Assembly: GCF_030315915.2 (NCBI RefSeq) | Contig: NZ_CP135990.1 | Coordinates: 2,852,001-2,916,000 of the forward strand | From: Providencia zhijiangensis | GTDB lineage: Bacteria; Pseudomonadota; Gammaproteobacteria; Enterobacterales; Enterobacteriaceae | Direction: 5' to 3' | DNA length: 64,000 bases | Shown: positions 11,201 to 24,720 of the stretch, in pieces | Layout: every line of letters begins with the position of its first letter | Numbering within the stretch: position 1 is the stretch's first letter | Made by a program: the position numbers and the translations under genes | Notes under the pieces: model-generated | Databases searched by the model: none | Told to the model about the DNA's origin: nothing | The model's input: the letters and a program-made list of their open reading frames with translations, nothing else

Positions 11201-12223
11201 GTTAAGTATTTTGGTATTAATATTGTAGTCACGGGCAAATTCAACTGGGTTTTGCTTAAATTTTTCAATATCTATACTAGGCTGATTATCTGAATTCGTG
11301 CCGCCGCCAGTAATCGAAATGTCAAAATACGTTTCCTTAACAGACTGAGACAACAAAGCGGGCTGTTCCACATCGTAGCCTTGTATCCTTAATTCTTTGG
11401 AAAGGCTTTGTTCTAATGGTTCATCTGAAATCAGTGATGAAACAATCCCTTTAGATATCATTTCAGATCTTGATTCACCATGACTACTGGATTGCCCTTC
11501 AAGGGTTTCTGAATAAGAAAAACCTTTATCAACACGATACATTCCCATCGGGACGTGCTCAATCATCGCATCTTCGGGTAATAATGCTTTTAGTTGCTGG
11601 CTAATCTCGGTGGCACTTTGTAGATTCGCTTCAGAAAAATAAATCACCGCTTGATCCGTTATTCGTCCTAATTTTTTAGGACCCATAATTTTTGTCTGCA
11701 TCACTTTTTTATGGGGATCATTCTCATAAAGCTGCATTAATCCCTTGGCTAAGTCTGAAAAATATTCTTTCTTCACATTAACTGTTAATCGAGACATTAA
11801 CATTGAGCGGCTATTATATCGCTCACGATAATTCTTCGGTAATATTCGATATGCAGAACCATCTAACAATTCATCATCATTTAACAATGAAAAATTATTA
11901 TCATTTTGCCCCTGGACTTTAACTTCAATATGAGTATTTTCTGAGAAATGTTTTTTAAAATCGGCTAAGAATTGTTTCTGCTCAATGATATTTAAGCCTT
12001 CGATACCCAAAGGAATAGTGCGGCTATAATTAATATAGGTAACATCAGTAATTTTCTCTTCTAATGCCGCTTTTAGGTTTGAAAGGGGTTCATTCCATGC
12101 ACCATTTTGCTGATAACCTAACTTTATTGTAGCAACGCACTTCATTAAATCTGCATTTTTTTTTACATATGCATATACTTGTTTTGCCGCGGTAAATAGC
12201 GAGTCATGGCTATCCTTCCCCAT
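8256..12223 (-). pseudogene. Giant toxin, N-terminal fragment: HopA1-like domain, papain-like protease and start of TcdA/TcdB pore domain
   Basis: First about 1320 residues of a toxin whose intact form would have 2278. The frame stops inside the IS10 end (TGA at 8252-8254). Start ATG at 12223 has AAGGA 8 bases upstream. Domains: residues about 120-290 match the Pseudomonas syringae effector HopA1 (GPKKLGRITDQAVIYF and GFSYSETLEGQSSSHGESRS against GPAKYGQQTDSAILYI and GLSYAESVEGQPSSHGQART). About 770-920 look like a YopT/C58-type cysteine protease with Cys792 (GGRCYPLVRG), His881 (KSHSMLVG) and Asp900 (YFYDPNFGLF). Residues 1237-1277 are a Gly/Ala-rich hydrophobic stretch typical of the TcdA/TcdB pore region, and the fragment ends at LLIPKFGAVF within it. 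No signal peptide or adjacent secretion system is seen. Probably horizontally acquired, AT-rich DNA. The N-terminal piece could still be translated as a 1323-residue protein. Confidence 0.88.
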
Positions 12224-12390
12224 AATAATTTCCTTATTTAATATTCATGTTAATTATCCAAACAATCACTATTTGATTGCGGCTCTATTAGTAGCATAAA
12301 AATTAAAAAGGACGAGATGGAGTTATTCCGCATTATCTATAAGGCTTAAATACTTTCAAAACTATTTATCTAGCACATTTATTTCAGACA

Positions 12391-12419
12391 AAAAAATGGG
12401 TCGATTTCTCGACCCATTC
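12391..12419 (-). terminator. Rho-independent terminator of eno
   Basis: On the minus strand: AATGGGTCGA, GAAA tetraloop, TCGACCCATT, then a T run. It is the end of the pyrG-eno transcript. Confidence 0.92.
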
Positions 12420-12445
12420 TAGGAGTTAATTTCAGCGAATATAAA

Positions 12446-15814
<3,369 letters not shown>

Positions 15815-16609
15815 TCATTCATCTAATTTGATAGACGCCCACAATGCTTCCATCTCATCAAGTGTAGCAGTTTCTGTCGATTTGCCAGTTTTTGCTAATC
15901 GTCTTTCGATTTCACGAAAACGGCGCTCAAACTTACTGCACGCTTTTTGTAAGGCAAGATCAGGTTTGTGTCCTAAATGGCGAGATAGATTGACAGTCGC
16001 AAATAATAAATCGCCAATTTCTTCTTCAAGATGCTGTTCATCCACGACTGCTTGAGTGGCTTCTTCCATCACTTCCGCTAACTCTTCGGTGACTTTGCCA
16101 GCTACAGGGCCCAGCGTATCCCAATCAAAACCGACTGAGGCACAACGTTTTTGAATTTTATAGGCTTTCATTAAGGCAGGAAGTGCATTCGGGATATCAT
16201 CCAACACTGAGTATTGGTCTTTCTCTGCACGCTCTTTGGCTTTGCGTTGTTCCCAGCCCGCAATAGCTTCTTGGCTGCTGAGCTGGTTGTTTTCGTCGAA
16301 AATATGAGGATGGCGACGTTCAAGTTTGTCGCTGACAGCTTGGCAAATATCATCAAAATCAAAGAGATTTTGCTCTTGTGCCATTTGCGCGTAGAACACC
16401 ACTTGAAAGAGGAGATCCCCCAACTCGCCTTTTAAGTCGGTAAAATCTTCTCGTTCAATGGCGTCTAGGACTTCGTAGGTTTCTTCAAGGGTATAAGGGG
16501 CAATGGTTTTAAACGTTTGTTGCGTATCCCACGGGCAGCCATTTTGCGGGTCACGCAAACGCGCCATAATAGTGAGTAACCGCTCAATTTGTTTATTGCC
16601 CTGCTGCAT
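15815..16609 (-). CDS. mazG: Nucleoside triphosphate pyrophosphohydrolase MazG
   Basis: All-alpha NTP pyrophosphatase that removes non-canonical or excess (d)NTPs. 264 residues, as in E. coli. Two tandem MazG domains are visible: residues about 15-110 with GCPWDTQQTFKTIAPYTLEE and ELGDLLFQVVFYAQM, and about 150-235 with KVTEELAEVMEEA and EEEIGDLLFATVNLSRHL. Both carry the acidic EExxE/D metal-binding pattern. It sits between relA and pyrG as in E. coli, but the mazEF toxin-antitoxin pair found there in E. coli is absent and an ERIC element occupies the gap. Confidence 0.97.
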   Translation of the reverse strand: MQQGNKQIERLLTIMARLRDPQNGCPWDTQQTFKTIAPYTLEETYEVLDAIEREDFTDLKGELGDLLFQVVFYAQMAQEQNLFDFDDICQAVSDKLERRHPHIFDENNQLSSQEAIAGWEQRKAKERAEKDQYSVLDDIPNALPALMKAYKIQKRCASVGFDWDTLGPVAGKVTEELAEVMEEATQAVVDEQHLEEEIGDLLFATVNLSRHLGHKPDLALQKACSKFERRFREIERRLAKTGKSTETATLDEMEALWASIKLDE

Positions 16610-16743
16610 ATTTAACCCTTATCAAAAATTATTCATCGTGACTTAATGAGAGCTATACCTTAACCAAATTGAATTAAATACGCTAAATCTTTCAAGCTTT
16701 TGTTATAGCAATTACTCGCTACTAAAGTGTATTTTCAAAATAG

Positions 16744-16844
16744 TTTGGATGTGCAGCTAGGCGGCAAGTAAGCAAGACCCTAGGAGCATACACAAGTATG
16801 TGACTAGGGCGAGCGCGCGCAGCCAACAACGCTGCACGCCAAAA
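16744..16844 (+). repeat. ERIC element behind relA
   Basis: About 101 bp with the ERIC core: AGGCGGCAAG, then CCCTAGGAGCATAC, AAGTATGTGACTAGGG and GCAGCCAACAACGC. Terminal inverted repeats GTGCAGC / GCTGCAC. It begins 11 bases after the relA stop on the opposite strand, with its GCCAAC end facing relA. Confidence 0.9.
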
Positions 16845-16855
16845 TATGAAGAAAA

Positions 16856-19087
16856 TTAATTTGAATGTCTTTTTGCTTCGATAACATCCGGCAATTGATT
16901 TAACTTCGTGAGAACTCGTCCCAGCACCTCAATATTATATAACTCGATGGTCATGTCGATGGTGGCGAGCTGCTGCTTCACATCGCTGCGGCTGCTTACC
17001 CCTAACACGTTGACTTTTTCGTTCGCCAAAATCGTCGTGATATCACGCAGTAATCCACTGCGGTCATTGGCTATGACTCTTACCACCAACGAGTAACCGC
17101 TCGAGTAGTTTTCACCCCAAACGGCATCGATCACACGCTCTGGCGCGTGGCTTTGCAGCTCGGCAAGCTGTTCACAATCCGCACTGTGAATCGAAATTCC
17201 GCGACCTTTGGTAATAAAGCCGACGATTTCATCTCCCGGAATTGGCTGGCAGCAACGCGCAATATGGTGCATCAGGTTACCGACCCCTTCGACCACCACG
17301 CGCCCACTGCCATGGGATGGTGCTCTTGGGACACCAGATTTATTCTCCAGTGATTTCATCGCCGCGCGATCTTCTTCCTCTGCGGTCGCTTTATTAAACT
17401 TAGCTTGTAGGAAGTTAACCAATTGGTTGATACGAATATCACCACCGCCAATACCCGCTAACACTTCATCTAGTGAGTGCACGTTATAGCGAGCAATCAA
17501 CTGTTTCTCTGCGTCTCGTAAACTGATATCCAGATGGGATAATTCGCTGTCGAGGATTTGACGCCCCGCCAGAATGTTTTTATCGCGGTCTTGTTTACGG
17601 AACCAGTTTTGAATTTTCGCCCGTCCGCGGCTGGTCGTCACGTAACCGAGGTTAGGGTTGAGCCAGTCACGACTCGGGTTTGGGTGTTTCTGGGTGATGA
17701 TTTCAATCTGGTCACCCATCTGTAATTGGTAGCTAAATGGCACGATGCGCCCACCAATTTTCGCCCCAATACAGCGGTGTCCGACATCACTGTGAATATG
17801 ATAAGCAAAATCGAGTGGTGTAGAACCTGTTGGTAAATCCACCACATCGCCTTTTGGTGTAAACACATACACACGGTCATCAAACACTTGGCTACGGACT
17901 TCATCCAGCATTTCGCCAGAATCTGCCATCTCTTCTTGCCATGAAATCAGTTTACGCAGCCATGCAATACGGTTTTCGTAGCTGCTGCCTTTACCAACAC
18001 CACTTGCGCCTTCTTTGTATTTCCAGTGCGCAGCAACGCCCAGCTCAGCATCTTCATGCATTTGGCGGGTACGAATTTGAATTTCTAAGGTTTTGCCATT
18101 TGGCCCTAAAACCACGGTATGAATCGATTGATAACCATTGGGTTTTGGATTCGCAACGTAGTCGTCGAACTCATCGGGTAAATGACGGAAATGGGTATGC
18201 ACAATCCCCAGCGCCGCATAACAATCTTGCAGGCGTTCAACCACGATACGCACCGCACGCACATCGTATAATTCGCCGAATGCTAAGGATTTCTTCTGCA
18301 TTTTGCGCCAAATACTGTAAATGTGTTTTGGTCGGCCATACACTTCCGCTTGGATTTGCTCTTTGAGCATATATTTGCGCAGTGTGCTGACGAAATTGTC
18401 GATGTACTCTTCACGGTCAATACGGCGCTCATGCAGCAATTTCGCAATTTTTTTGTATTCATCCGGGTGCAGATAACGGAAACAGAAATCTTCTAATTCC
18501 CATTTTAATTGTCCAATCCCTAAGCGGTTTGCTAACGGCGCATAAATATTGGAACACTCTTTCGCTGCTAAGACGCGTTCATCTTCGCTGGCATCTTTGA
18601 CTTCCCGTAAATGGGCGATACGCTCGGCGAGTTTAATGACCACGCAGCGGAAATCTTCCACCATCGACAGCAGCATACGGCGGATGTTATCCACCTGTAC
18701 GGAACTGGTTTCGTTAGATTGTGTGGCTTTAAGTTCGCGGATGGCATCCATCTCAATCACGCCTTTTACCAGCGCATGAATGGATTGGCCGAAATCATCA
18801 ATAACGGATTGTTCGTCGAGTTTTCCCTCTTCAACCAGAGGGAACAGTAACGCAGCTTGTAAGCTACCGATATCCATGCTGAGCGTGGATAAAATTTCGG
18901 TCATTTCAATGCCGCGCCACAGTAGCAGAGGCGCAATATCCTGCCCCGATAATTTATCGTGACAATACTGCCAGGTATGGATGAGTTTTTCTTCTGATTG
19001 TTTGTTATTCAAACCCAAATCATTAACCCACTTTTCGGGGGCAAATTCACCTGCTGGGGTTAAATGCGCACTTCTTACTGCAACCAT
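16856..19087 (-). CDS. relA: (p)ppGpp synthetase I RelA
   Basis: Ribosome-associated GTP pyrophosphokinase that makes (p)ppGpp when uncharged tRNA enters the A site. 743 residues, E. coli length. Order: inactive HD-type N-terminal domain (about 30-190), synthetase domain (about 240-360, with YGRPKHIYSIWRKMQKK and PNGYQSIHTVV), TGS domain (about 400-465, VYVFTPKGDVVDLP), zinc-finger/RIS region with HHIARCCQPIPGDEIVG, and C-terminal ACT domain (NDRSGLLRDITTILANEKVNV). It lies 16 bp downstream of rlmD and is probably co-transcribed. An ERIC follows the stop. dksA, the partner of ppGpp at RNA polymerase, is also in this window. Confidence 0.99.
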   Translation of the reverse strand: MVAVRSAHLTPAGEFAPEKWVNDLGLNNKQSEEKLIHTWQYCHDKLSGQDIAPLLLWRGIEMTEILSTLSMDIGSLQAALLFPLVEEGKLDEQSVIDDFGQSIHALVKGVIEMDAIRELKATQSNETSSVQVDNIRRMLLSMVEDFRCVVIKLAERIAHLREVKDASEDERVLAAKECSNIYAPLANRLGIGQLKWELEDFCFRYLHPDEYKKIAKLLHERRIDREEYIDNFVSTLRKYMLKEQIQAEVYGRPKHIYSIWRKMQKKSLAFGELYDVRAVRIVVERLQDCYAALGIVHTHFRHLPDEFDDYVANPKPNGYQSIHTVVLGPNGKTLEIQIRTRQMHEDAELGVAAHWKYKEGASGVGKGSSYENRIAWLRKLISWQEEMADSGEMLDEVRSQVFDDRVYVFTPKGDVVDLPTGSTPLDFAYHIHSDVGHRCIGAKIGGRIVPFSYQLQMGDQIEIITQKHPNPSRDWLNPNLGYVTTSRGRAKIQNWFRKQDRDKNILAGRQILDSELSHLDISLRDAEKQLIARYNVHSLDEVLAGIGGGDIRINQLVNFLQAKFNKATAEEEDRAAMKSLENKSGVPRAPSHGSGRVVVEGVGNLMHHIARCCQPIPGDEIVGFITKGRGISIHSADCEQLAELQSHAPERVIDAVWGENYSSGYSLVVRVIANDRSGLLRDITTILANEKVNVLGVSSRSDVKQQLATIDMTIELYNIEVLGRVLTKLNQLPDVIEAKRHSN

Positions 19088-19103
19088 ATATTCTCCCTAC
19101 CTG

Positions 19104-20435
19104 TTACACCTCTGGGCTACGAACAAATAGCGCCATAGATTCCAGATGACTAGTTTGCGGAAACATATCCAACATCCGCAATTGAGATAACTGATACCCG
19201 CCTTCAAGCAGAACTTTACTGTCTCTTGCTAACGTTGTTGGATTACAAGAAACATAGACAATTTTTTCTGGCATCAGTTTAATTAAATGTTCCATTACAC
19301 CAGCGGCACCTGCTCGAGCAGGATCTAGCAGCACTTTATTAAAACCTTCTTGCGCCCACGGCTGAGTGTGGATCTGTTCTTCCAAATTCTCATTATAGAA
19401 CGCCGCATTCTCAATTGAGTTGCGCTGGGCGTTATTTCTCGCTTGAGTGACTAAATTTTCAACACCTTCAACACCAACCGCCATTTTTGCTAAACGGGCA
19501 ATTGGCAGCGTAAAGTTACCCATCCCACAGAAAAGATCCAATACCCTATCTTCTGGGCTTAGATCTAACCATGCTAAAGCTTGCGCCACCATGTGCTGAT
19601 TAATTTCGCCATTCACTTGAATAAAATTGGCAGGGCTAAATTGCAAGGTTTCACCCGCCACCTGATATTCAGGTAACGCGGAGTCAATCTCAAGCGGCAA
19701 TAATTGCCCTTCATTCCCCGCTAACCAAATACTAAGCTCATGAGATTTGGCAAACTCTAGCAAACATTTTCTATCAGATGCGTCAACAGGGGCTAAATGG
19801 CGTAACAGGATAAGATTACCGTTATCCCCGTGAATTAGCTCTACATGCCCTAATTTACTAGCAATCGATAACTGATTTAAACAACTGGACAGTGGGGCTA
19901 GCAGCGCATCGAGTTCTGCGTGTAATACAGAACAACTTTTAATGTCCACCAGCGTATTGGTTTGCGTTTGGCGAAACCCCATCATTAAGTGATTGGATTT
20001 ATTTTGATATTGCAGTCCCAAACGCGCGCGGCGGCGATAGCCATATTCTTCACCACCAATCACCGAAATAGGTGGCAATACAGACCCAGTTTCGCGCCCG
20101 ATTAAATGCTGTAAAGCCTGCGCTTTGCTTTCACGTTGAAGCCCAATCTCCACATGCTGCTGTTGACATCCGCCACATTGATTAAAATAACGGCAGCGGG
20201 GTTTCACACGTTGCGGGCTAGTACTGAGGCGTTTAATGACTTTGGCTTTCGCGAAATGGCGTTTATCTTCAGTCAGTTCGACTTGCGCCTCTTCCCCTGG
20301 TAATAAACCAGTGATAAATATGGCTTTGCCATCATGGCGAGCTACACCTTGCCCTGCGGCATCTAGACTGTCGACATGAACCGTGATTTGACGGCGTTGG
20401 GTGGTGCGGCGATTTGGCGAGTAAAATTGGGCCAT
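19104..20435 (-). CDS. rlmD: 23S rRNA (uracil(1939)-C(5))-methyltransferase RlmD
   Basis: SAM-dependent m5U methyltransferase for 23S rRNA position 1939. 443 residues. N-terminal TRAM RNA-binding domain (about 15-75), then the [4Fe-4S] cysteine cluster CRYFNQCGGCQQQH, the SAM-binding region VLDLFCGMGNFTLPIA, and the catalytic motifs LDPARAGA and YVSCNPTTLARD near the C-terminus. It precedes relA by 16 bp on the same strand. In E. coli barA lies next to it; here dgt follows instead, marking a synteny break. Confidence 0.98.
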   Translation of the reverse strand: MAQFYSPNRRTTQRRQITVHVDSLDAAGQGVARHDGKAIFITGLLPGEEAQVELTEDKRHFAKAKVIKRLSTSPQRVKPRCRYFNQCGGCQQQHVEIGLQRESKAQALQHLIGRETGSVLPPISVIGGEEYGYRRRARLGLQYQNKSNHLMMGFRQTQTNTLVDIKSCSVLHAELDALLAPLSSCLNQLSIASKLGHVELIHGDNGNLILLRHLAPVDASDRKCLLEFAKSHELSIWLAGNEGQLLPLEIDSALPEYQVAGETLQFSPANFIQVNGEINQHMVAQALAWLDLSPEDRVLDLFCGMGNFTLPIARLAKMAVGVEGVENLVTQARNNAQRNSIENAAFYNENLEEQIHTQPWAQEGFNKVLLDPARAGAAGVMEHLIKLMPEKIVYVSCNPTTLARDSKVLLEGGYQLSQLRMLDMFPQTSHLESMALFVRSPEV

Positions 20436-20640
20436 AAGTAGTCACTAAACGGGGTTAAATAATTTCTATTTCAAGCCACAGGTTGGTAAGCCCATATTTA
20501 CTGTATAACGGCTTACTTTATCACTGCGACTGCCTGATAATTGGGTAGACAAATTAGCGGGCTATCATAGCATTTTTTTACCGAAATTAGTGACCACTTA
20601 GTTTTTTTGTCACGCTATATACTGACTTTTTTTATCAGCA

Positions 20641-22173
20641 TTAATTTGTCACCATAAATTTTCGATACTCTTCATAAGCATAATGGTCAGTCATTCCGCT
20701 AATGTAGTCTTGAATCAGTCTGGCTCGATAATAAAACTCTAACATCGATTTATCCGCATCGCTGGTGACTGAAATTTTTTCTAAGGCTTCGTTATACGAG
20801 AGTCGATGTTTATTCGATAACTTATGAAATAGGCGAGTTTCGATAAAAAAGTGTTTATGGTAATTCTGCGCCACTAATGCTGCAAAATCCTCTTTATCCA
20901 TCATCAACAGTGGGCTGTAAACATCTAATAATCCGCTGATAATTCGGTAGCCTTGTAGCTCTAGTTCTTCCACTTCATGGTGATTAAACACATGCTTAAA
21001 CGCCACTGTTTTTAAAGCTTTTAATAGGCGATGCTCTTGGCTTTTATCTTCAAGTAACGCGCTGTTAAAGCTACCGTGATAAATTTCAGGTAGGTTTTGA
21101 ATAAAGCGTTGAGCACTGTAATGTGCAAGCTTTCCCGTAATATTGACGCGTAAATACATGAAAAACTGATCTTGCTGAATACGCCTCGTGTGGTTATCGC
21201 TGATATTATTGAATGCCCGCAAAATAGTTTGATCGAAGAGATCCCCAGATTTTACCTCGCCCCACTCTGCTTTTAGGTACTCAATTAGCTGCTCAACGGT
21301 ATAAATGCCCTTTTCTGCTGCATCGTCTAAATCCGCAATACAATAAGAAATATCATCCGCCGCTTCCATGATATAGGAGAGCGGAAAACGGCAATATTTG
21401 TCCATCTCCAGTTTTTTACTGAGCTCGCTGACAAAATCCGCTTCAGACCAGTAATAGCCTGGCTTTTTCATTAAATAATCAAACTCTGGAGGAATAGGTT
21501 CAAGATCATAGGCGCCGCGAGTATATTTTAAGATAGAGCCAATCTGGGCGTAGGTTAAATTCAGCTTCAATAGGCGATGAGCCATACGCAGCCCTTGCGC
21601 ATTCCCCTCAAATGAACATAAATCCCGCTTCAACTGGCGGCGAAATAAGTCCTGTTTTTCATTACCCGTCAGTTGCAACGCTTTAATTTTACATGGGTCT
21701 TCAGACTCAGGCGTGAACAAATAGTCTGGTGCTAATAATTTACTAAACCAGCGTTGAATCGCGGCTTCACCGAAATGCCCAAACGGCGGGTTGCCAATGT
21801 CATGCATCAAGCACGCCATTTCTACGAGGCTCTCAAAGGCATCACAACGGTCGGTTAACCCATATTCATCAAGCAATTTTTTCTTTTTCAATTCACCCAA
21901 CACCGTTTTGCTGATGTAGCGCCCAACTTGTTGAACTTCAAGAGAATGGGTTAAACGGCTGCGTACGGCGGAATTTTGTTCAAGGGGAAAAACTTGGGTT
22001 TTCTGTTGTAAGCGACGAATGGCTGCCGAATTAATAATTCGCCCACGGTCACTTTCAAATAGACGGTTTACGGCATCTTCATCATCGGGTGAGACTCTTT
22101 GATTTTTCCCGCTGCTCATATAGTTACGTTGAAAACTCAGCTTCTTAACAAAATTAATCTCTTTTTCCGCCAT
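20641..22173 (-). CDS. dgt: Deoxyguanosinetriphosphate triphosphohydrolase
   Basis: HD-superfamily enzyme that cleaves dGTP to deoxyguanosine and tripolyphosphate. 510 residues, close to E. coli Dgt (505). Visible: [20 protein letters not shown], the metal-site His and HD pair in [13 protein letters not shown] and [25 protein letters not shown], and the third metal ligand region [18 protein letters not shown]. It is divergent from mtnN with about 130 bp between them, the same neighbourhood as in E. coli. Confidence 0.97.
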   Translation of the reverse strand: MAEKEINFVKKLSFQRNYMSSGKNQRVSPDDEDAVNRLFESDRGRIINSAAIRRLQQKTQVFPLEQNSAVRSRLTHSLEVQQVGRYISKTVLGELKKKKLLDEYGLTDRCDAFESLVEMACLMHDIGNPPFGHFGEAAIQRWFSKLLAPDYLFTPESEDPCKIKALQLTGNEKQDLFRRQLKRDLCSFEGNAQGLRMAHRLLKLNLTYAQIGSILKYTRGAYDLEPIPPEFDYLMKKPGYYWSEADFVSELSKKLEMDKYCRFPLSYIMEAADDISYCIADLDDAAEKGIYTVEQLIEYLKAEWGEVKSGDLFDQTILRAFNNISDNHTRRIQQDQFFMYLRVNITGKLAHYSAQRFIQNLPEIYHGSFNSALLEDKSQEHRLLKALKTVAFKHVFNHHEVEELELQGYRIISGLLDVYSPLLMMDKEDFAALVAQNYHKHFFIETRLFHKLSNKHRLSYNEALEKISVTSDADKSMLEFYYRARLIQDYISGMTDHYAYEEYRKFMVTN

Positions 22174-22304
22174 GCTAGCCTCTGCGCCTTACCGTTTTAT
22201 TCCTAAATCCTCAAAGAAAAGGCAGAGGAAAACCCACCTTTCGATGTTACACTTTAGCCATCTACGACATAAGTGTCTAATTAATCAACAGTGAGTATGA
22301 CATA

Positions 22305-22997
22305 ATGAAAATCGGTATCATAGGTGCGATGGAGCAAGAAGTTGCGACCCTACGCGAAAAAATTGAAGGTTGCCAAACATTGAGCCTTGCTGGCTGTGAA
22401 ATTTACACTGGAAAAATGAACGGCGTTGATGTTGCCTTATTAAAATCAGGGATCGGTAAAGTCGCAGCGGCAATCGGTACTACTTTACTGTTAGAACACT
22501 GTAAACCAGATGTGGTGATCAACACGGGGTCAGCGGGTGGTTTAGATCCTCGTTTAAATGTTGGGGATATTGTTGTCTCTACAGAAGTACGTTATCACGA
22601 TGCGGATGTCACCGCATTTGGCTATGAACCCGGTCAAATGGCACAGTGCCCACCTGCATTTATTGCAGATGCAAAATTAATCGAAACAACCGAAAAATGT
22701 GTCAAAGCGCTAGATATGAACGCAGTGCGTGGTTTGATTTGCAGTGGTGATGCATTCATCAATGGTGCCGAGCCTTTAGCACGCATCAAAGCCACCTTCC
22801 CAAGCGTTGCTGCCGTTGAAATGGAAGCTGCTGCTATCGGTCATGTTTGCTACCAGTTTAACGTGCCTTTTGTGGTGGTTCGTGCAATTTCAGATGTGGC
22901 GGATAAAGAGTCTCACACCAGCTTTGATGAGTTCTTACCTGTCGCTGCACGTCAATCATCCCTAATGGTTGCTGCGATTGTCACAGCATTAGCGTAA
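22305..22997 (+). CDS. mtnN: 5'-methylthioadenosine/S-adenosylhomocysteine nucleosidase
   Basis: Hydrolyses methylthioadenosine, S-adenosylhomocysteine and 5'-deoxyadenosine; SAM recycling and the AI-2 precursor pathway. 230 residues, starting [16 protein letters not shown]. Catalytic regions are visible: the ribose/nucleophile-binding loop [14 protein letters not shown] and the catalytic Asp in [12 protein letters not shown]. Followed by its own hairpin terminator and then btuF. Confidence 0.98.
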   Translation: MKIGIIGAMEQEVATLREKIEGCQTLSLAGCEIYTGKMNGVDVALLKSGIGKVAAAIGTTLLLEHCKPDVVINTGSAGGLDPRLNVGDIVVSTEVRYHDADVTAFGYEPGQMAQCPPAFIADAKLIETTEKCVKALDMNAVRGLICSGDAFINGAEPLARIKATFPSVAAVEMEAAAIGHVCYQFNVPFVVVRAISDVADKESHTSFDEFLPVAARQSSLMVAAIVTALA

Positions 22998-23014
22998 TTT
23001 ATTTCTCACTTTCT

Positions 23015-23046
23015 AAGGCATAACTGACCTTCATTTATGCCTTTTC
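23015..23046 (+). terminator. Terminator after mtnN
   Basis: Stem AAGGCATAA / TTATGCCTT, about 12-base loop, then TTTTCT. Lies 18 bases after the mtnN stop; read-through into btuF is possible. Confidence 0.75.
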
Positions 23047-23071
23047 TAATACCTCTTTGTGAAGTAATGCT

Positions 23072-23902
23072 ATGAATCTAACGACCAAACTCATGCGCTC
23101 ACTGATTGGTTTTCTATTTTTCTTAACCCTAATCAATAGTGCATTCGCCGCCCCCAAATCCCGAATCATTAGTTTATCGCCAGCTAATACTGAACTGGCT
23201 TATGCCGTGGGATTGGGAGATAGCTTAGTTGCCGTAAGCGCCTATTCCGATTATCCCGACTCTGCCAAAAAGCTTGAGCAAGTTGCGGATTGGCAAGGGT
23301 TAAATGTGGAGCGAATTATTGCCTTAAAGCCGGATTTGATTTTAGCGTGGCGAGGCGGTAACCCACAGAGACCATTAGATCAACTAGCGTCGTTGGGGAT
23401 TCCAATTGTCTATTTTGATCCGCAAAGCATTGATGGCGTTATCGCCTCATTGGAGGAACTTGCACAATACAGCCCTCGTCCTGAAGTGGCAGAGAAAAAT
23501 ATCAGCCAAATGCGCAGCGCGCTAAAGATACAAAAAGATAAATTAGATACTAATAAGAAACCTAAGCAATTATTTATTCAACTCGGCACTCAGCCATTAT
23601 TTAGCGCTGGTAATCATACCCTTCAAAATGATGTGGTTAAAATTTGCGGCGCTCAGAATATTTTTGAAAACAGCGCAGTCCAATGGCCTCAAGTCAGCCG
23701 CGAGCAAGTTCTCGCTCGCAAGCCCGATGCCATCATCATGACCGGCTCACCAGAGCAAGAAAATGCCGTCAAAGCTTTCTGGGGCACTCAACTCAATGTC
23801 CCTATCATTCGCTTAAATGAGGATTGGTTCTACCGCGCCGGCCCCCGCATCATCAATGCCACCGAGCAGCTATGTGATCAACTAAACGCACTACCAAACT
23901 AA
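23072..23902 (+). CDS. btuF: Vitamin B12-binding periplasmic protein
   Basis: Periplasmic substrate-binding protein of the cobalamin ABC importer BtuCDF. 276 residues with a Sec signal peptide (hydrophobic residues about 10-24, likely cleavage after INSAFA). A class III binding-protein fold follows, with [20 protein letters not shown] at the start of the N-lobe and [18 protein letters not shown] in the C-lobe. The gene follows mtnN as in E. coli. The next E. coli gene, yadS, is missing. BtuF rather than another corrinoid or siderophore binder is supported by this context. Confidence 0.93.
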   Translation: MNLTTKLMRSLIGFLFFLTLINSAFAAPKSRIISLSPANTELAYAVGLGDSLVAVSAYSDYPDSAKKLEQVADWQGLNVERIIALKPDLILAWRGGNPQRPLDQLASLGIPIVYFDPQSIDGVIASLEELAQYSPRPEVAEKNISQMRSALKIQKDKLDTNKKPKQLFIQLGTQPLFSAGNHTLQNDVVKICGAQNIFENSAVQWPQVSREQVLARKPDAIIMTGSPEQENAVKAFWGTQLNVPIIRLNEDWFYRAGPRIINATEQLCDQLNALPN

Positions 23903-24026
23903 GAAAAGAAGTTAAAAATCTAAGATTACAGCAGGATTTTTTGAGCAGAATTAATACAACAGGACAATAAGATAATTAAACTAATTTTTTTCGTTTAAAA
24001 TCTCACGAAATAATCTTTCTAAATAG

Positions 24027-24125
24027 TTTGTGCTGTGGCTAGGCGGCAAGTGAGGATATCTCGGGGAGCATACATAAGTATGTGACCCGAGTAGCTGAAC
24101 GAAGCCAACACCGCCACAGCGCAAA
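24027..24125 (+). repeat. ERIC element behind erpA
   Basis: About 99 bp with near-perfect terminal inverted repeats TTTGTGCTGTGGC / GCCACAGCGCAAA and inner palindrome around GCATACATAAGTATGTGA. It starts 14 bases after the erpA stop, GCCAAC end toward the gene. The inner arms are CTCGGG / CCCGAG rather than CCCTAG / CTAGGG, a compensated change that preserves pairing. Confidence 0.92.
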
Positions 24126-24138
24126 ATATAACGAAAGA

Positions 24139-24483
24139 TCAGATGCTGAACGACGAACCACATCCGCAAGTGGATTTTGCATTAGGATTCGTCACAATAA
24201 AGCGCGACCCTTCCAGCCCTTCCGTATAATCCACACTTCCACCCACTAAATATTGCAGGCTCATTGGGTCTACAACCAGTGCAACGCCTTGTTTCTCAAT
24301 GGTCATATCCCCTTCGTTGATTTGATCATCAAAGGTAAAACCATATTGGAAGCCACTGCAACCACCGCCCGTAATGTAGACGCGCAGACGCAGATTTGGG
24401 TTATTTTCATCGGCAACTAAGTCTTTGACTTTGGTTGCAGCTGCATCGGTAAATTGCAGAGGCAGAGCTACATCATCACTCAT
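24139..24483 (-). CDS. erpA: Iron-sulfur cluster insertion protein ErpA
   Basis: A-type Fe-S carrier that hands clusters to apo-proteins such as IspG/IspH. 114 residues. The three cluster cysteines are present: Cys42 in [11 protein letters not shown], and Cys106 and Cys108 in the C-terminal CGCGSSF. It is divergent from hemL. In E. coli clcA lies between erpA and hemL; here it is absent. Confidence 0.98.
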   Translation of the reverse strand: MSDDVALPLQFTDAAATKVKDLVADENNPNLRLRVYITGGGCSGFQYGFTFDDQINEGDMTIEKQGVALVVDPMSLQYLVGGSVDYTEGLEGSRFIVTNPNAKSTCGCGSSFSI

Positions 24484-24720
24484 TTATTACTCCAGACCGG
24501 TGACCGGTAAATTCATAGGTAAGGCAAAGCCTACTTAGATCAATTTCTCAATTATCCGTCACCTGACTCATTGGTTCAAGTGTTGTTACACAATTGAGCA
24601 CAGAGTTACTATTCATCTTTATGATTGATCCATCATTGTGATTGATAGCATTGGTTTAATCTCCCTTGTGCTTTAGAATAGCGGCAACTTTTTATTTAGT
24701 CTCTTTTCAGGAGCCCTGCA

